Shown: positions 20,961-32,800, numbered from the stretch's first letter. The stretch: DNA of 64,000 bases from Desmodus rotundus (GCF_022682495.2 NC_071398.1:93523705-93587704), one strand, 5' to 3'. A program made the numbers and translations. The notes: generated from the letters alone by a model not told the origin.

Positions 20961-22784
20961 ACGTAGAAGTAACTGACAGCCAGTCCCATGGGCCCTCTTT
21001 CTTGAGTCTCGACCCCCAAGACCCCACGAGACCCCCTGGTGTCAGCGTTTGGTACCAAGTGCTGTCCCATCTGCGTGGCTGCACAGCAGCTTCTTGTGGC
21101 ATGTTTACTGTCTGGTTGGAGGGCTTTGCACGAGACTGAGAGCTCTGTGGGGCGTGGGGAGAGCCAGGGCCACCTCAGGGTTAGCCTCTTCCCCAAGACA
21201 GAGCCCGTGTTTTGAGCACAGATTTGACAAATGTCATAACCTAGGAAGGGGGAACTTCAGGTCTCAGCTGGGTGAGGACCCTATTTCTATTAGTTCTCCT
21301 CATTAAAGAAGGCATGCGTGGGGAGATGAAGGTGGGGAGGGGGAGTTCCAAAGTGGTGAGTGCCCAACACTGGGTCAGTCCCACAAAGGCACACCAGCCC
21401 GTGCTTGTGGTCTGATAGGCAAAGTGTGATGACACAGGCTCTCTTTACACCTGTGCACATGCTCACACACACACGTGTTGTGCTGGCTGGTTCACCCACC
21501 CTCTGGAAGGCAGCGTGCAGGGCTTGCTGTCCCTAAGTTGCCTGATTTCCCTTCTCATCTCCATCAGGCGTGCTGCCAACCTCCTTCCCCAGTTTTCTCC
21601 TATTTCTGGCCCAGTCCTGTTCTGTGCCTGACTTTCCTTCCCTTCGCTTTGAAGAGTGAGGACCCTGCTTTGCAGGATAACAAATAGAACTGTCAAACAC
21701 ATCAGCGCCACCGCCTGCAAAGATAAATGGGGCGGCACGTGGAGCAACCTCTGTGGATCCCGGGGACCCAGCAGGAACTGACATTGTGACAGATGGGGGA
21801 CAAGTGGTGCTGACACAATCGGGGCGCATGAATGTCGAGGGGGCAGGGTGGTGTCCGCTGCTCTGCGGGCTCCCGCTCCCTCTCTGCCACATACACACTG
21901 TATTGCTGGAGATCATAAAGAGATAGCAAGCAGGTCACTGCTCCTCGCCAGGCCTTGGGCATCTTCCTGCCAGCCACACAGGGCAAGGAAGCAGGCTGTG
22001 TGCAGAGCATCTTGCTACCTCTGGGGTGACAACTGAGCTACCTTGCAAAGAAAGCCAGTCCTGGGCAAAGGCCAGGGCACGGTTTGTCTTTAACCCTCTA
22101 CCTCATTTTTCCCTAGGCCTGCCCTGCCTGTTTGCACATTCTCATCCATCCTTCCACACACCCAGCAGGCTCACCTCATCTCTGACTCTCACCCAGGAAC
22201 CCCTCCAGGTCTTGCCAATCAGCCCATGCAATGGACTGGTCCACTCCTTCCTCTTAGAGCAGAAGTCCCGTTTCATTAGGAATCGGTAGGATGCCCTGCT
22301 GATGGCTTCCAAACTGCCCTCCTTCCTTGCTGAACGGGGCACGCGTGCACACTTTCCCCGGGGCTGGGATGGACTGGGCTGGGCATTCTGGAGCCCCTAA
22401 CAGAGGATGGCTGACAAGATCATATATCCACTCCAAAGAGATCCAAATGCTTGGTAGCATTTAGAGACATCAATTTTGGGTGGTATCCGTGCACTTGAAA
22501 TTTCCTTTCTCATTCTGCTTCAGGAGAAGCTTTCTTTTACTCATAGGTGCTGCTCAGCACTGGGGCCTCCTCTAGGTCTCCGCCTGCGGTATCCATTGCT
22601 GATGGGCCTCCTGGGGCCCAAACAATCAATTCCACTCATGGAACAGGGAACAAGGATCCACTTTCTGTAAAGCAATGTGCTGACTGCTGTGAGTGGGGGC
22701 AGGCAGAGACGTGGCTGCCAGGACAAAAAGCCATGGCCTGTCACATTTGGGGACTCACAAGCCAATCGAGAAGAGCACCCTGTG
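20961..22784. other. Unassigned non-coding sequence
   Basis: GC-richer than neighbours and free of recognised repeats. Open frames on both strands (up to 127 codons) overlap each other in several frames, which is what compositional bias gives, not a gene. Confidence 0.45.
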
Positions 22785-22986
22785 TGTGAATCACTTGAAC
22801 ATGATGCCGGCCATGAAAAGAATTAAAGGGCCAGAGTGAGCCCGGGAGGAGGAAGACTAATCCTGGCTTGAGAGGAACAAGGACATTCTCAGGGAAGAGA
22901 TGGGATTCGCCAGAGCCTTAAAGGATGGAGAGGCTCTGGATGGGCTGAAATGGTGGGGAAAAGGAAAACTATATAACTATGCAGAG

Positions 22987-23266
22987 CAGTAATTTTCAAC
23001 CTTTTTCATCTCATGGCACACATAAGCTAATTGCTAAAATTCTGCAGCACACCAAAAAAGTGTTGTTTGCCTATCTGACAAAAAATAAGTATAATTTTGG
23101 TTCATTCATACCAAATGACTATTGTTGTGTTGGCCATTGTCATTTTTTAAATTTGACAATCTAAAGGAAAAGGGGTCAGTGCCCCTGACTAAATTGTTAG
23201 GTATATTGCATGTTTTAAAAATTCTTATGGCACCCCGGTTGGAATTCTTGTGGCACCCCAGTTAGA
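22987..23266 (+). mobile_element. hAT-like element with eroded right end
   Basis: Left end CAGTAATTTTCAACC looks like an hAT terminus and the right end has GGCACCCCGGTTGGAATTC and CAGTTAGA. Flanking 8-mers ATGCAGAG and GGGCAGAG agree at 6 of 8. The right end holds a direct duplication of a 'TTCTTRTGGCACCCCRGTT' unit (about 24 bp). No coding capacity. Family not named. Confidence 0.7.
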
Positions 23267-23348
23267 GGGCAGAGTATGAATTCAAACAGAAGGGGGATGC
23301 AGTATTATGGGGTCTGGACTTGGTCAGATATAACTGATGTACATGAGG

Positions 23349-23374
23349 TGTGAGTGTGTGTGTGTGAGAGAGGG

Positions 23375-23429
<55 letters not shown>

Positions 23430-23434
23430 GAAAG
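23349..23434. repeat. (GT)n/(GA)n compound microsatellite
   Basis: Short GT run, then a long GA/GGGAGA/GAAA purine run on the plus strand. Confidence 0.93.
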
Positions 23435-23734
23435 CGAATATTTGGTTGGGAGAAAAGATTGGACCCAGCCTTAGGAGTTTGAATTTCGTTCTGTGTTCAG
23501 CTTTGGATTGGAGGAACACAAGCTTCTCCAGTTCACATTTCGTCTTTTATTGCAGAATTCCCAGTGGAATTGGATGCTGCCCTTAGTGATGAGTAAGGAA
23601 CTAATCATCAAACAGTTCTCTTGGATGCCTCAAGAAAATTGGGGGAAAGGAGGGAGGGAGGCACCGGTATAGTGTGTCTTTGAATAGAGTGAAGGAGCTC
23701 ATTTCAGTCCCGTTTTTTCTGTCTTAAGAAGGGA

Positions 23735-23880
23735 TAACGTATAATACCTGGCCTAACGTGGGGATAATAATCCTTCTCCCATAGGGCTCTTGTGAGGCCC
23801 ATGAGAGAAATGTATATGAAGTGTTTAGCACAGTACATCCCAGTAACTGATGGCTGTTATTACGATTATCCCCCTGCCTC
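23735..23880 (+). repeat. MIR 3' half, plus strand
   Basis: CGTGGGGATAATAATCCTTC, CATAGGGCTCTTGTGAGG, AAGTGTTTAGCACAGTACAT and a 'GATGGCTGTTATTACG' end. Confidence 0.85.
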
Positions 23881-24654
23881 CTGGTCCATTTTAGCAGGCA
23901 AGAGCTCCCAGACACGGTCAATGGGCAGCTGTATGGGAGGAGCATGTGGTTTGTCCACAGGAAAGATGCTGCTGAGGGATGCTCAAAGTCTAGGTGATGA
24001 GGAGACTTAACAAGATCAATACCACTTTTGAAGAAGATTATATGCTATACTAGGCAGCAAATAGACCATTAAAACTGGATTTGGAAAGCATTTATGGAGT
24101 CTATTAGAGATGGTTAAACATACCGACACAGAAAAATAAATAGTGGGTTAGACACACGCAGCCTGCCAGCACTCTTTCTCTTTGTGTTTCTCTCTCTCCC
24201 TTCCTCCCTCTCCTTCCCCATTTTCAGGTGCAGGCAAGTAGGACTGATCAAATAACTCTTCTAGCTATTAAGCATGCGTGAAATTTCAGGTGCTGAGTAG
24301 GAAGTGATGTGTCAATTTCCAGCGGGTATTGGATGAGTTCTCCCTGATTAATACGCTGATAAGGGTTTTCCAGGAATAACTTAAACCTTTTGGTTAGCTT
24401 TTTTAAGGTTGCTAGTGAGCAATTCCGTGCACTGGAGCAGCAATTTCATGTTCTCTGGTGGCTTGAAATAATTAGGTTATTTTGTGGAATGAATAAATAA
24501 GAAGTGAACTCAATGGCATGGACCGGTGTAGTAGCCGGATTTATTTCTTGTAAAGGTGAGTGTTCTAGAGTCTTAACCCTACAGATAATTGTTTTGACTC
24601 CTTCCCCTTTCTCATTTATAATATGTTTTGGGTCATTTCGTGAGGGAGGCTGCC
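23881..24654. other. Unassigned, partly repeat-poor sequence
   Basis: The 24230-24500 part is AT-rich, non-repetitive, with CTGATTAATACG and AATAATTAGGTTATTTTG; possible conserved non-coding DNA. Confidence 0.45.
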
Positions 24655-24855
24655 CAGTAGAGTGGGAAAAGCATATGGACTTTGGGATCAGTCAAACCTC
24701 GAATCAATTTTCACTGGTGTGTGACCTTGGGCAAATCACTTAACATGCCAGACCCCAATTCCTAATCAGTAAAGGAGTGGTTATGATACTTACTGTTTCG
24801 TGAGGCGTATGGATTAAGTCTGTTATTGAAAACATTTAATGCAGCTCCTAACCCA
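24655..24855 (+). repeat. MIR SINE, plus strand, nearly full length
   Basis: AAAAGCATATGGACTTTGGG, GTGTGTGACCTTGGGCAAAT, CACTTAACATGCCAG and TGATACTTACTGTTTCGTGA show the whole MIR order including the strongly conserved core. Confidence 0.92.
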
Positions 24856-26149
24856 TATCGGAAACACAAGCTAACATTAGATTCCTTTTAGTCTCCCTCC
24901 CCACCACATTATGTTAAAATGATTAATGTTTATACCAAGGATAAACAGTCAGCCCATGAAGTAATTATGGTTTTACTCCTTTGTCAGGTCCGAAAGAACC
25001 TCCGTCTTGATAAAGTGCGGTAATGAAAATGTTTACTGAGCCTGTGCATTTGGGTGAAGTGAAAGGTGCTTGAAACCCAATTACTCTGTAGAAGTCTGTA
25101 TTAGCATTTTTCTTCGTGGCTACGAATGACCTGACTTAAGGCAAAACCTCTATCTTCAAACCAACCATTGGTCACCTGAACGTAATGTTTAAACAGAATC
25201 TTGTTCGGGGAGTTGGCTTTGCATTGTCTCCTGCTGTGGACTGTATACAAGGAACACTCTGTAGCCCATAGATAAAGTACAGAAATGCAAAACATTCGCT
25301 AACCAAACGGCATTTGGAGTTTGGAGGGGGATCAGTGCTTTGTTTAGTTGGTGACAGAAACAGATCTGGCTTTTCCTAAGTGTGCTGGTTTTGAATTCTA
25401 CCAGACAACCCAGCCACAACTGGTCCAGATGAGTGCAGCAGGGTGGGGTGGAGACCTGTGCTCTGAGCTCCTGCTGGAATGCTACAGCCTTGCAATGCTA
25501 ATTTCGATGCATTCCAAGCCTCAATTCTGTATATCACTTATCCGCTGAATTGAACAAATTTAAAGTGATCACATTTAGGAACTCTGGGTGGGAGGTTGTG
25601 CTTCCTCCTTTTTAATAACATCTTGAGAGCTAGCGGGGTTCACTGATCTTCCTTAAATCCATCCTCCCCCCCTCCGCGCAAATGAACTCACATGGAGGTC
25701 AGGTTTATTGGCGTTTCAATGAGTATGTTTGGCTCACTGTAGCGTCTATCTACATGAACACTGCTTTGGTGCATTGAAACATCATGATTCACTCTGCATC
25801 CAGGTGAGAGAGGGGAGTGTGTGGCATTCAGGCAAGAATGAGGGCTTATAGGGAACACGTGTCTCCAAGCCAAGAATAGTTGCAGATGGACTTAATTTCT
25901 TGAATAAATCGCAGAAGGTTATTCTGATGTTGGGGTAGGGGAACTTCAAGGAAGTTCTACGGAGGCTGGAAAAGTAAAACAACAGGCGGAAGAATGCCCA
26001 GGTGAGACTGCTGACAATTTCACACTCCCCCTTAGGGGAAAAAGACATCAGCCATTTGGGCCTTGGTGACTGAGCTTCAAATTTCTGGGGTAAGATCATA
26101 GAAACCAAAGTTTATTCTCTTCGGTCCCAGTGATCAGTCACGGCAGAAC
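24856..26149. other. Unassigned non-coding sequence
   Basis: No gene or repeat family recognised. Composition is mixed, AT-rich near 24900-25060. Confidence 0.5.
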
Positions 26150-27650
26150 TCCTTCTGTGAGCCCACATGCCCTGCAGCCACTGTCCCATTTCTCTGACAG
26201 TCTTCTTGCCCTAACGTTTCAGAAGAGCTGTCTACACCACTGCTTCCGTGACTTCACTTCCCAGCCTCTCTTTAACCTCCTCAGGTCATACCTCTGAGCA
26301 AACCACTGTTGAACTCAGTGTTTTCAAGATTACCAGTGACCTCTGTGTTACCAAGTCCAGAGGTTGCTCTCTGTCCTCATCTCGTTTGAACTCTCAACAT
26401 CTTGGGGGTATGTCGACTATTTCCTTGTTCTTGAAACACTCTTTCTTGGTTTCCATGAAAATTCTCTTTTTCCCCCGACTCTTCTCTGACCTCACTAATC
26501 TCCTCGGTCGGCTTTTTCCCTTCCACCTGACCTGTAAATGTTGATATTCTTCATTTACAGAGCTTGGACTGACTGGGCTTCTCTTCTTTGTCTCTCCAAA
26601 GTGTGATCTATTCAAGATCTAGCTGATCTATTCAAGTGCTAGGTATTCAAATGCAGCTTTAACCTGATGCCTCCAATATTTGTATCTTCTACCTTAACCC
26701 CTCCTCTGAGTTCTAGACTTGTAAATCCAATCATCTCCCTGAAATTGCCACTTGCAGACATTTCAAACTGAATAAGTCCAGAAAGGTACTCTTGGTACCT
26801 GTTCCCCAACTCCTCAACATCATATCCATCAACAATTTCTGTCCACTCAAATTCTACAGAATGCTTTGCTATGTCCATCGCTGTTCTTGTCATGGGCTAC
26901 ATCATATTCCATCTGGACTCGTACAACTGCCTCCTAATGGGTCTTTCTTCTTCCAGTCTTACCCTATATTACATCCATTCTACACACAGCCACTTCCCTT
27001 CTCAAAACGCTCCAAATGTTCACATTGCCTCTGGAATAAAACCCAAGTTCCTATCATGTCTACCAGGCCTTGCTTGATCTGGCCCCTATGTCTCCAATCT
27101 TTTCTTATTAAATTGTCCTTCTTATTTGCCATGTTCCAGTCACGCTGGTCGGTCTTCTTTCAGTCTCTCGAACACACCCTGTTCCCTAACACATCAGGGT
27201 TTTGCCTTTGTCCAGATTGGTGATTTACATCTCTAACGCAATGGCATTTATTACGGCCCAGGCCAGTTCTGAATGCTTTCCATGGGTTAACACATTAAAT
27301 TCCCATAGCACCCACAGGAAACAGGAACTCGTATTCTTCTATTTAACAAAGGAGGAGATGACTCACATTTGCTCAGCTGAATGCTCTTTCCCCTTTTTAT
27401 GTGACACCTCCCTCTTGGTTTTTTGGGTCTTAGTTTAAATATTACTCTTCAAGAACTCTTGAATCCCCTACCTAAAGTGCTAAATTCATTCTGCCTCTTT
27501 TTGACTTTTATAGTATGAATCCTCACTTGCAGTTTCTTTGTTTACTTGTGTTCTTGTCTGTATGGACTAGGACTAGGTCTTTCTCACTCACGGCTGTATG
27601 CCCATGGCTCAGAGCAACATCTGACTCTTAATTCTTTATTGTGTGAATGA
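26150..27650 (+). repeat. L2-like LINE, plus strand, about 1.5 kb
   Basis: Runs through a long ordered series: ATTACCAGTGACCTCTGTGT, 'GCAGACATTTCAAACTGAAT', ACTGCCTCCTAATGGGTCTT, CTGGAATAAAACCCAAGTTC, CTTGCTTGATCTGGCCCCTA, TTGCCATGTTCCAGTCACGC, and a 'GACTAGGACTAGGTCTTTCT' 3' region. This fits the pyrimidine-rich plus-strand form of an L2-like LINE end. A MIR-like inverted piece lies within (about 27265-27360). The 143-codon frame here is repeat-derived. Confidence 0.7.
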
Positions 27651-29274
27651 AGGAAGGACGGAAGGATCACCTTCTGTGGAACTTAGTCAATGAACTAGGG
27701 AGAGGGAAGGGAAGAGATTGGGAGGGTATGCTGTGTGGAGACACTACATGAATCATAGACACGGTGTCCTGGTCCATACGATTTGTTCCATTCCATGCTA
27801 CAGGGTCCGATCCAAGTAATGCCCCTTTTAAATCACAAAATCATTTACTTCAAAATCATAAGCATGTAATTCTGTAACACAACAATATCACACTCAAGCA
27901 AACCATATGACATTTTAGGTGAAATGTTCAAACGAAAACTATAAATTATTACACCCATATTATTACCCAACCAACCACGCTCAAGTAGGCCTTACTTCTG
28001 CTGGACCCTGTATTCTTCCTGAAACAACAGTAAAACACAAAAACAAATTAAAAAGAGTCATAAAGAACTTAAAGAGAAGACTGGCTATTCATATATATAT
28101 CTCTCTGATCATAGACTCAGCCCTAAAGTTAGAGATACCTATTAGGCACCCATTCGGTGGGAGAAATGACACAGACAAAATTGTGGCAGTTGGGTTGGAA
28201 GAAATGACTGTCAGCTTCTGTAGGGTGGAGGGACTGGGTGTGAGTGCAGTGACAGACGACTTCAGGGAATTAGTGTATGGCCCTGAATGCCATCGACAGA
28301 GGGTGGATGTGAATCATTAAAGGTGAAAAAGTCATCGAACATCTTTTTCCAAGTCGTTTTGAAATTGCCAAGAATCGTGAAACCTTCAATATAATAGAGA
28401 TTCAATTTGTGGTCTAAAGACCTTGCTGTTGCGCCCTCAGCGAGCATTGAGAAAAGCTGTAAAAATGTATTTTCTTTCTGCCACTTACTATCCCGTGTAG
28501 GAGGACCCGCAGTTTCAGCGCCAATAGAGCTATGTTAGAGTTAGCTTATTACTATCTTGTAGATAATTGTGTTTCTGCTTTTGCTAGGGTTAAAAGAAAT
28601 CTGAACATCAAATTTAAATGACTTAAATAATTACATAGGACTTTTCATCTTGCTGCTATCTGTCTACTATCTCTCCCCGGTTTCATACTCTTCTTAGATG
28701 TTGATTATTTCTTTATTTGAATGTTATTATTTTTGTGTTTTATTATTCTGCATTTTAGTAATTCCTCACACATCCCTTTTGGTACACAGAGGTTATCCTT
28801 TGATTAATATATACACCAAAGAAAGGTTTCATAGGCTTAAAAATGTTTTTGAGGTATATTCTTGTCTTTGCTAGTACCAAGGTGTGTCGGCATATGGGTA
28901 ATTGACTGTATCTTTCTCTTTAAGCCAGCTTCCTTTATCCTCGTGAGCCGTCGATTCTCAAGAGGATGAAAGAGGATTAACGGAGGGGAAACACTGATGT
29001 CGTAACGACCCTGCCTGAAATTTCACGGGGTCTCATGTAGAGTATTACAAGTTTGAGGGGAGTGATGTCCAGCCTTAAAAAGGTACATAAGTGGTTATGG
29101 AGGGAGGCTAGGTCCCAGCTGACTCTCTACATCCCGCTGGGCACCTGCTCAGGGGTGTGACAGGCCCAGGTATTAGCATTTCCCTTTTCCTTATAACTTT
29201 CTACTTTCCTTGCTTTTTTTCTTATCTTAACTTTCATTTTCATAACTTAAAGGAAAATCAAGTTATATTGAGAG
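27651..29274. other. Unassigned, AT-rich sequence
   Basis: AT-rich throughout. A 133-codon plus-strand frame (27919-28320) shows a lysine/arginine-rich middle but no domain, and I do not support it as a gene. Confidence 0.45.
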
Positions 29275-29827
29275 TAGTAGTTTTCTTAGTGTGGTCCAGG
29301 GATCCTTGGGAGACCCTGAAGACCTCTCAGGGTGTCTGTGAGATCAAAACTGTATTCCAAATAACACTAAGGCATTATTTGCTTGTCCACGTCCATAGTC
29401 CCACACTGTACAGTGGGGTTTCCAGGGGCCACGTGGCGTGCTGTTGGAAGAGATGGAATGCAGAAGCAGATATCATACTCCAGCGATTTTCTTCAAGCTA
29501 GGCATTAAAGATATTTGGAAAAACGTGGAGCAATGTCATTCTTTTCCTTTGACATTCCTTCGAAATTCCTTTTATTTGAAAAATAGATTTTAATAGTGTT
29601 ATTTATGTTATCATGTGGTAGGTTTATCACAGTTATTTTTTAAATGAATGAATGAATAAATATTTTACACATTCCTTCTTTTTCATTTTGAAAATGGTAA
29701 CTATTATATCTAATAGTTCTTATGGAAAAGAAAAATGAGACTGTATCAGACAAAAGCCCCTTGGGGTCTTCAATAATTTTTTAAGATTGTAAAGAGCTCC
29801 AGGGGCCCGAAAGTTTGACAATCACTT
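29275..29827 (+). mobile_element. hAT-Charlie-like element, 553 bp
   Basis: Left end TAGTAGTTTTCTTAGTGTGG resembles the Charlie terminus; right end is AAAGTTTGACAATCACTT. Interior phrases GAGACCCTGAAGACCTCTCA, CACACTGTACAGTGGGGTTT and 'CAATAATTTTTTAAGATTGT' occur in Charlie order. No transposase frame. Target duplication not readable. Confidence 0.85.
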
Positions 29828-30169
29828 TGAAACTGCTAGCATACCGGTAGCAACTTTTCCTTTGTGAAGGGGAGGGTCACTGAAGAATTAAAGAAACAAT
29901 ATACCCGTGACATTGCTGAGAAGGTTAGAGTGCGGAGGGGCTCGTAGTAGACTAGGGCTCTTGACGGCAGAGGCTGAGGCCTCCCCAGCCAGCATGGTCT
30001 CCTGGTGACCGGTTTTATATCCAGCACACAGGAGCAACTCAATACCACTCTGATGTTGAGTGAACTGATGAATGAATGGCTAAACACTAGTAAAAAGTGC
30101 ATTAGGCGTGGTATACAAGGTCCAATTAGGGCCAGTCCTGCCATCAGCAATCAAGGTGAGCTTTCATCC
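29828..30169. other. Unassigned non-coding sequence
   Basis: No recognised repeat except a short tail-like phrase (GAACTGATGAATGAATGGCT) that could be an inverted or direct L2 end. Confidence 0.4.
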
Positions 30170-30260
30170 CTTCAATTTTCAATTCACCCATTTATTCAGT
30201 GGGTATTTATTGAATATCTATTATGTGCCGGCTGCTATGTGTAAGTCACATTACATCTCC
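30170..30260 (-). repeat. L2/MIR-like 3' end, minus strand
   Basis: CATTTATTCAGTGGGTATTT then ATTGAATATCTATTATGTGC is the inverted LINE2/MIR tail. Confidence 0.7.
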
Positions 30261-30847
30261 AATTTCCTCATGCTAAAAAGGAAGCTCAAATAATGTGTGA
30301 AAACCTTTCTAGCGATGTCTTCCTCTGGATAATACAAGAACTCTCTCTTTGTCTCCCTTGGATGAGCTAACAGGAGAAGGAAGATAGCTTTCCTCGGGCA
30401 AAAAGCATTGTCTGCTGCAAGTGCTGCTGCAGAAACTTAAGTGGCCGCTGCTTGACTGCCTTGGTGTTTTCCAGATGGAAATGGTCAAGTCTGGAAGCGG
30501 AAAAAACTGCGAGTATGAAATCACCTAGCTCAATTTTATTTCCTAGTTTTATTCAGTATTAGCCTCCACTGAATAATATCAAATTGGGAAATTTGGAAAC
30601 CCTGCCAGGGTCTCTCTCCCCTAGCAGATCGATGACAATCAAGGGTCTTTTGTGTGAGGAATCTGAGTGATTTTGTGCAGTGAATGCCAGTTGGGAAACT
30701 GTGTCATTACTCTAAGTGGGCCATGGCTTTGCGGACAATGAATGCCCCTTTCCCTTCAGTCATTCGTCCACAACTTCTTCCGGTGAGCAAAATCTGAAAT
30801 GTTACAGCTCCATATGCCTGTTTCTTGGAGCCTTGGGTGGATGGGTT
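30261..30847. other. Unassigned non-coding sequence
   Basis: No gene or repeat recognised. It starts with a few A/T-rich bases from the neighbouring tail. Confidence 0.45.
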
Positions 30848-31330
30848 TCCGCCTGTATTTGTCAGTTTTTATTCAGTTATATTGCAGGAACGAGCCACCC
30901 CTACATTTCAGTGGCTTACAACAAAAGTTTATTGATACATTGTATTTCATACTGACTGTGGGTTGGAATGAATGGCTCCTGCTCCAAATCTCTTTTTCCT
31001 TTAAGCATCTAGGTTAAGCAGCTACCATTCGGGATTACTCTCCTTCTGGAAAATGAAAAAGAGGCATGCCTGAATCACATGATAGTTCTTATGTAGAATG
31101 GGGCATGTGTATGCCACTCCCGGTTCAGGGAGTTTCTGGAAGTCACTTGGCAACGAGCAGTGATGTGAATTTCTCCACTGAAAGGGAGAGTGAATAGCTG
31201 AGGATAAGAATATGATGGAGCACACCATTCTTTCACTGCAAGATATATAAATGAATTGCTGCTCTATCCAGTTCATTTCAGTTTCTGATACCTAAGATAG
31301 AACAAGGATCTTCCTGGAGTTCAAGATATG
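30848..31330 (-). mobile_element. MLT1-type LTR, minus strand, diverged
   Basis: TTATATTGCAGGAACGAGCC, TTCAGTGGCTTACAACAAAA and GTTTATTGATACATTG match the inverted LTR 3' end, and 'GGAAGTCACTTGGCAACGAG' the inverted body. Boundaries are approximate. Confidence 0.6.
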
Positions 31331-31789
31331 CTAGAGCACAGTCCTGGGGCATTTCTCAGCATTTGAGTTGAGTCTTGGTCTTTCTGCAATGAACTCGGAA
31401 AAGATGAAAGAACTCAGCCCTTCCCCAAACAGAAACAAACTAAACCCGCACTCACTGAGAAAAGTGTTCTCCTCGACCCGGGCAGTCCGTGAAGGAGAGA
31501 GGCAGTGACTCAAAGGTCTGCCTAGTAGTATACACTGTTCTCCTTCATCTCTGGGCCTTCCCTGTGGAAACCCCGCCTGCCAAATCTCGAATCTCGATGG
31601 AGCTGAGAGTTGCAGCTGAGGCAATGCCCTGTCCTTGAACTCTATGAGTGATGCCTAAAGGGACTGCCTGGAAATGCAAAATGTGCTCACGATCCTCCTC
31701 CCCAGAAATTCTTTGATCTCTCTGCTTGCGCTTCAGTTTAGAACATTGTACCTGCACCGTTACCATAGTCTCCTGGTTATTTTCTCTGC
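31331..31789. other. Unassigned non-coding sequence
   Basis: No gene or repeat family recognised in this stretch. Confidence 0.45.
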
Positions 31790-31869
31790 CTTCCTGTTCA
31801 TACCTTGATAATCTGTTCTCTACTTACATGATCTTTCTAAAGTATAAACTAAGCCACGTGACCACCCTG

Positions 31870-32110
31870 CAAATATTATTCCCCAGGGCCTATCTCTCTC
31901 TTTGAGCCACAATTTACTTAAATACATTTTTAAAATTTTTTATTGTTGCTCAAGTACAGTTGTCTCCATTTTAAGCCACAATTTAATTCCCTGAAAAATG
32001 GGATAATAATTCTACTTTGGAGGGATGGTGTGAAGGTAAGGGAGATAATATATGTCAAGTGCCTAATACAGTTTCTTAATAACTGGCAGCTAATGATGAG
32101 TATTATGATA
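31870..32110 (+). repeat. MIR piece nested in L2
   Basis: If the 57-bp L1 insert is removed the text reads as MIR: TTTGAGCCACAATTTAATTC, CTGAAAAATGGGATAATAAT, and a tail with GTCAAGTGCCTAATACAG. Left border is uncertain. Confidence 0.7.
31917..31973 (-). mobile_element. 57-bp L1 micro-insertion with perfect TSD
   Basis: The insert starts with an A/T-rich tail followed by TTTTTTATTGTTGCTCAAGT and ACAGTTGTCTCCATTTT, the same text that opens the L1 3' end at 47201-47505. It is bounded by the 12-bp direct repeat AGCCACAATTTA at 31905-31916 and 31974-31985, identical on both sides. So only the last few dozen bases of an L1 were copied, in antisense orientation. Confidence 0.9.
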
Positions 32111-32539
32111 AAAGGCTGAATCCTTTTGCTAGGCCTGCTGGGCCTCTAGACCTACCTGCCAACAACCTCAGCCGCTGTATTTGGCCCCTGGCCCTACCCC
32201 CCATAACCTTCCTGCACCCCATGCTTTAGCTTTGTCAAACTACATCCAGTTCCCTCGTCAACCATCCTGTTCTTCAGCTTTACGCCTCTGCCCAGGTGGC
32301 ACCTCTGGAATGCTTTGGCTCACGCAGTCCACTTGGGCCCCACTGCTTAGAATGAAGATGTACTTCAAAGCCAGTCCTAGTGTGATATCGCTCTGACCCT
32401 CCAGGAGAATTCACTGTTCCTGCCACCGGCCCCCTGGATCATACCACCTCTAACATTGTATTGTCCTCTTTTGTTTTCAGGTTTGTCTCTCTGCTGGACC
32501 ATGAGTGCTCTGAGGGCAGAGACTTTGTCTTAATTCTCC

Positions 32540-32743
32540 CAGGGGTGTCCAGCCTGTGGCCTGTGGGCTGCCTGGAGCCCAGGATGGCTGTGAATGTGGC
32601 CCAACACAAAATCGTAAACTTACTTAAAACAGGACATTTTTGTGTGTGTGTGATTAGGTGTCACAATGTATTCGATGTGTGGCCCAAGACAACTCTTCTT
32701 CTTCCAGTGTGGCCCAGAGACGCCAAAAGGTTGGACACCCCTG
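32540..32743 (-). mobile_element. Bat hAT non-autonomous element, copy 2 (inverted)
   Basis: Inverted copy of the element at 10079: starts CAGGGGTGTCCAGCC, ends AAAAGGTTGGACACCCCTG. Interior phrases TCGTAAACTTACTTAAAACA and AAGACAACTCTTCTTCTTCC are shared with copy 1. It contains a local GT run. Flanking 8-mers do not match well. It interrupts the L2 between CTTAATTCTCC and GATAGACCCC. Confidence 0.92.
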
Positions 32744-32800
32744 GATAGACCCCATTGCTGGGAATGTATTAGGTGCCCAACAAATGCTTTCTGAATGAGT

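Larger units (their letters stand above)
22785..23520 (-). repeat. L2-like LINE, minus strand, interrupted
   Basis: Left part has ACATTCTCAGGGAAGAGATG and 'GGAGAGGCTCTGGATGGGCT'; right part has TGGACCCAGCCTTAGGAGTT and TTCGTTCTGTGTTCAGCTTT. Between them sit an hAT element and a GA microsatellite. Confidence 0.55.
31790..32800 (+). repeat. L2 LINE, plus strand, host of a repeat nest
   Basis: Left part: CTTACATGATCTTTCTAAAG and 'AAGCCACGTGACCACCCTGC'. Middle: GCAACCTTCCTGCACCCCATG-like, 'ACGCCTCTGCCCAGGTGGCA', CTCTGGAATGCTTTGGCTC. Right: CATGAGTGCTCTGAGGGCAG, AGACTTTGTCTTAATTCTCC, then after the hAT 'TATTAGGTGCCCAACAAATG'. It is one L2 3' end carrying a MIR, an L1 fragment inside that MIR, and an hAT. 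Confidence 0.8.

Noticed and set aside
24190..24300. Pyrimidine-rich tract ending CCATTTTCAG
   Set aside because: The following frames close within 17 codons.
26792..27223. 143-codon plus-strand frame
   Set aside because: Lies wholly in an L2-like LINE end and is read in a non-protein frame of it.
27919..28320. 133-codon frame with basic middle
   Set aside because: AT-rich chance frame; no domain, no start context. I also considered a mitochondrial insert because of CCAACCAACCACGC-like text, but no mitochondrial gene could be recognised.
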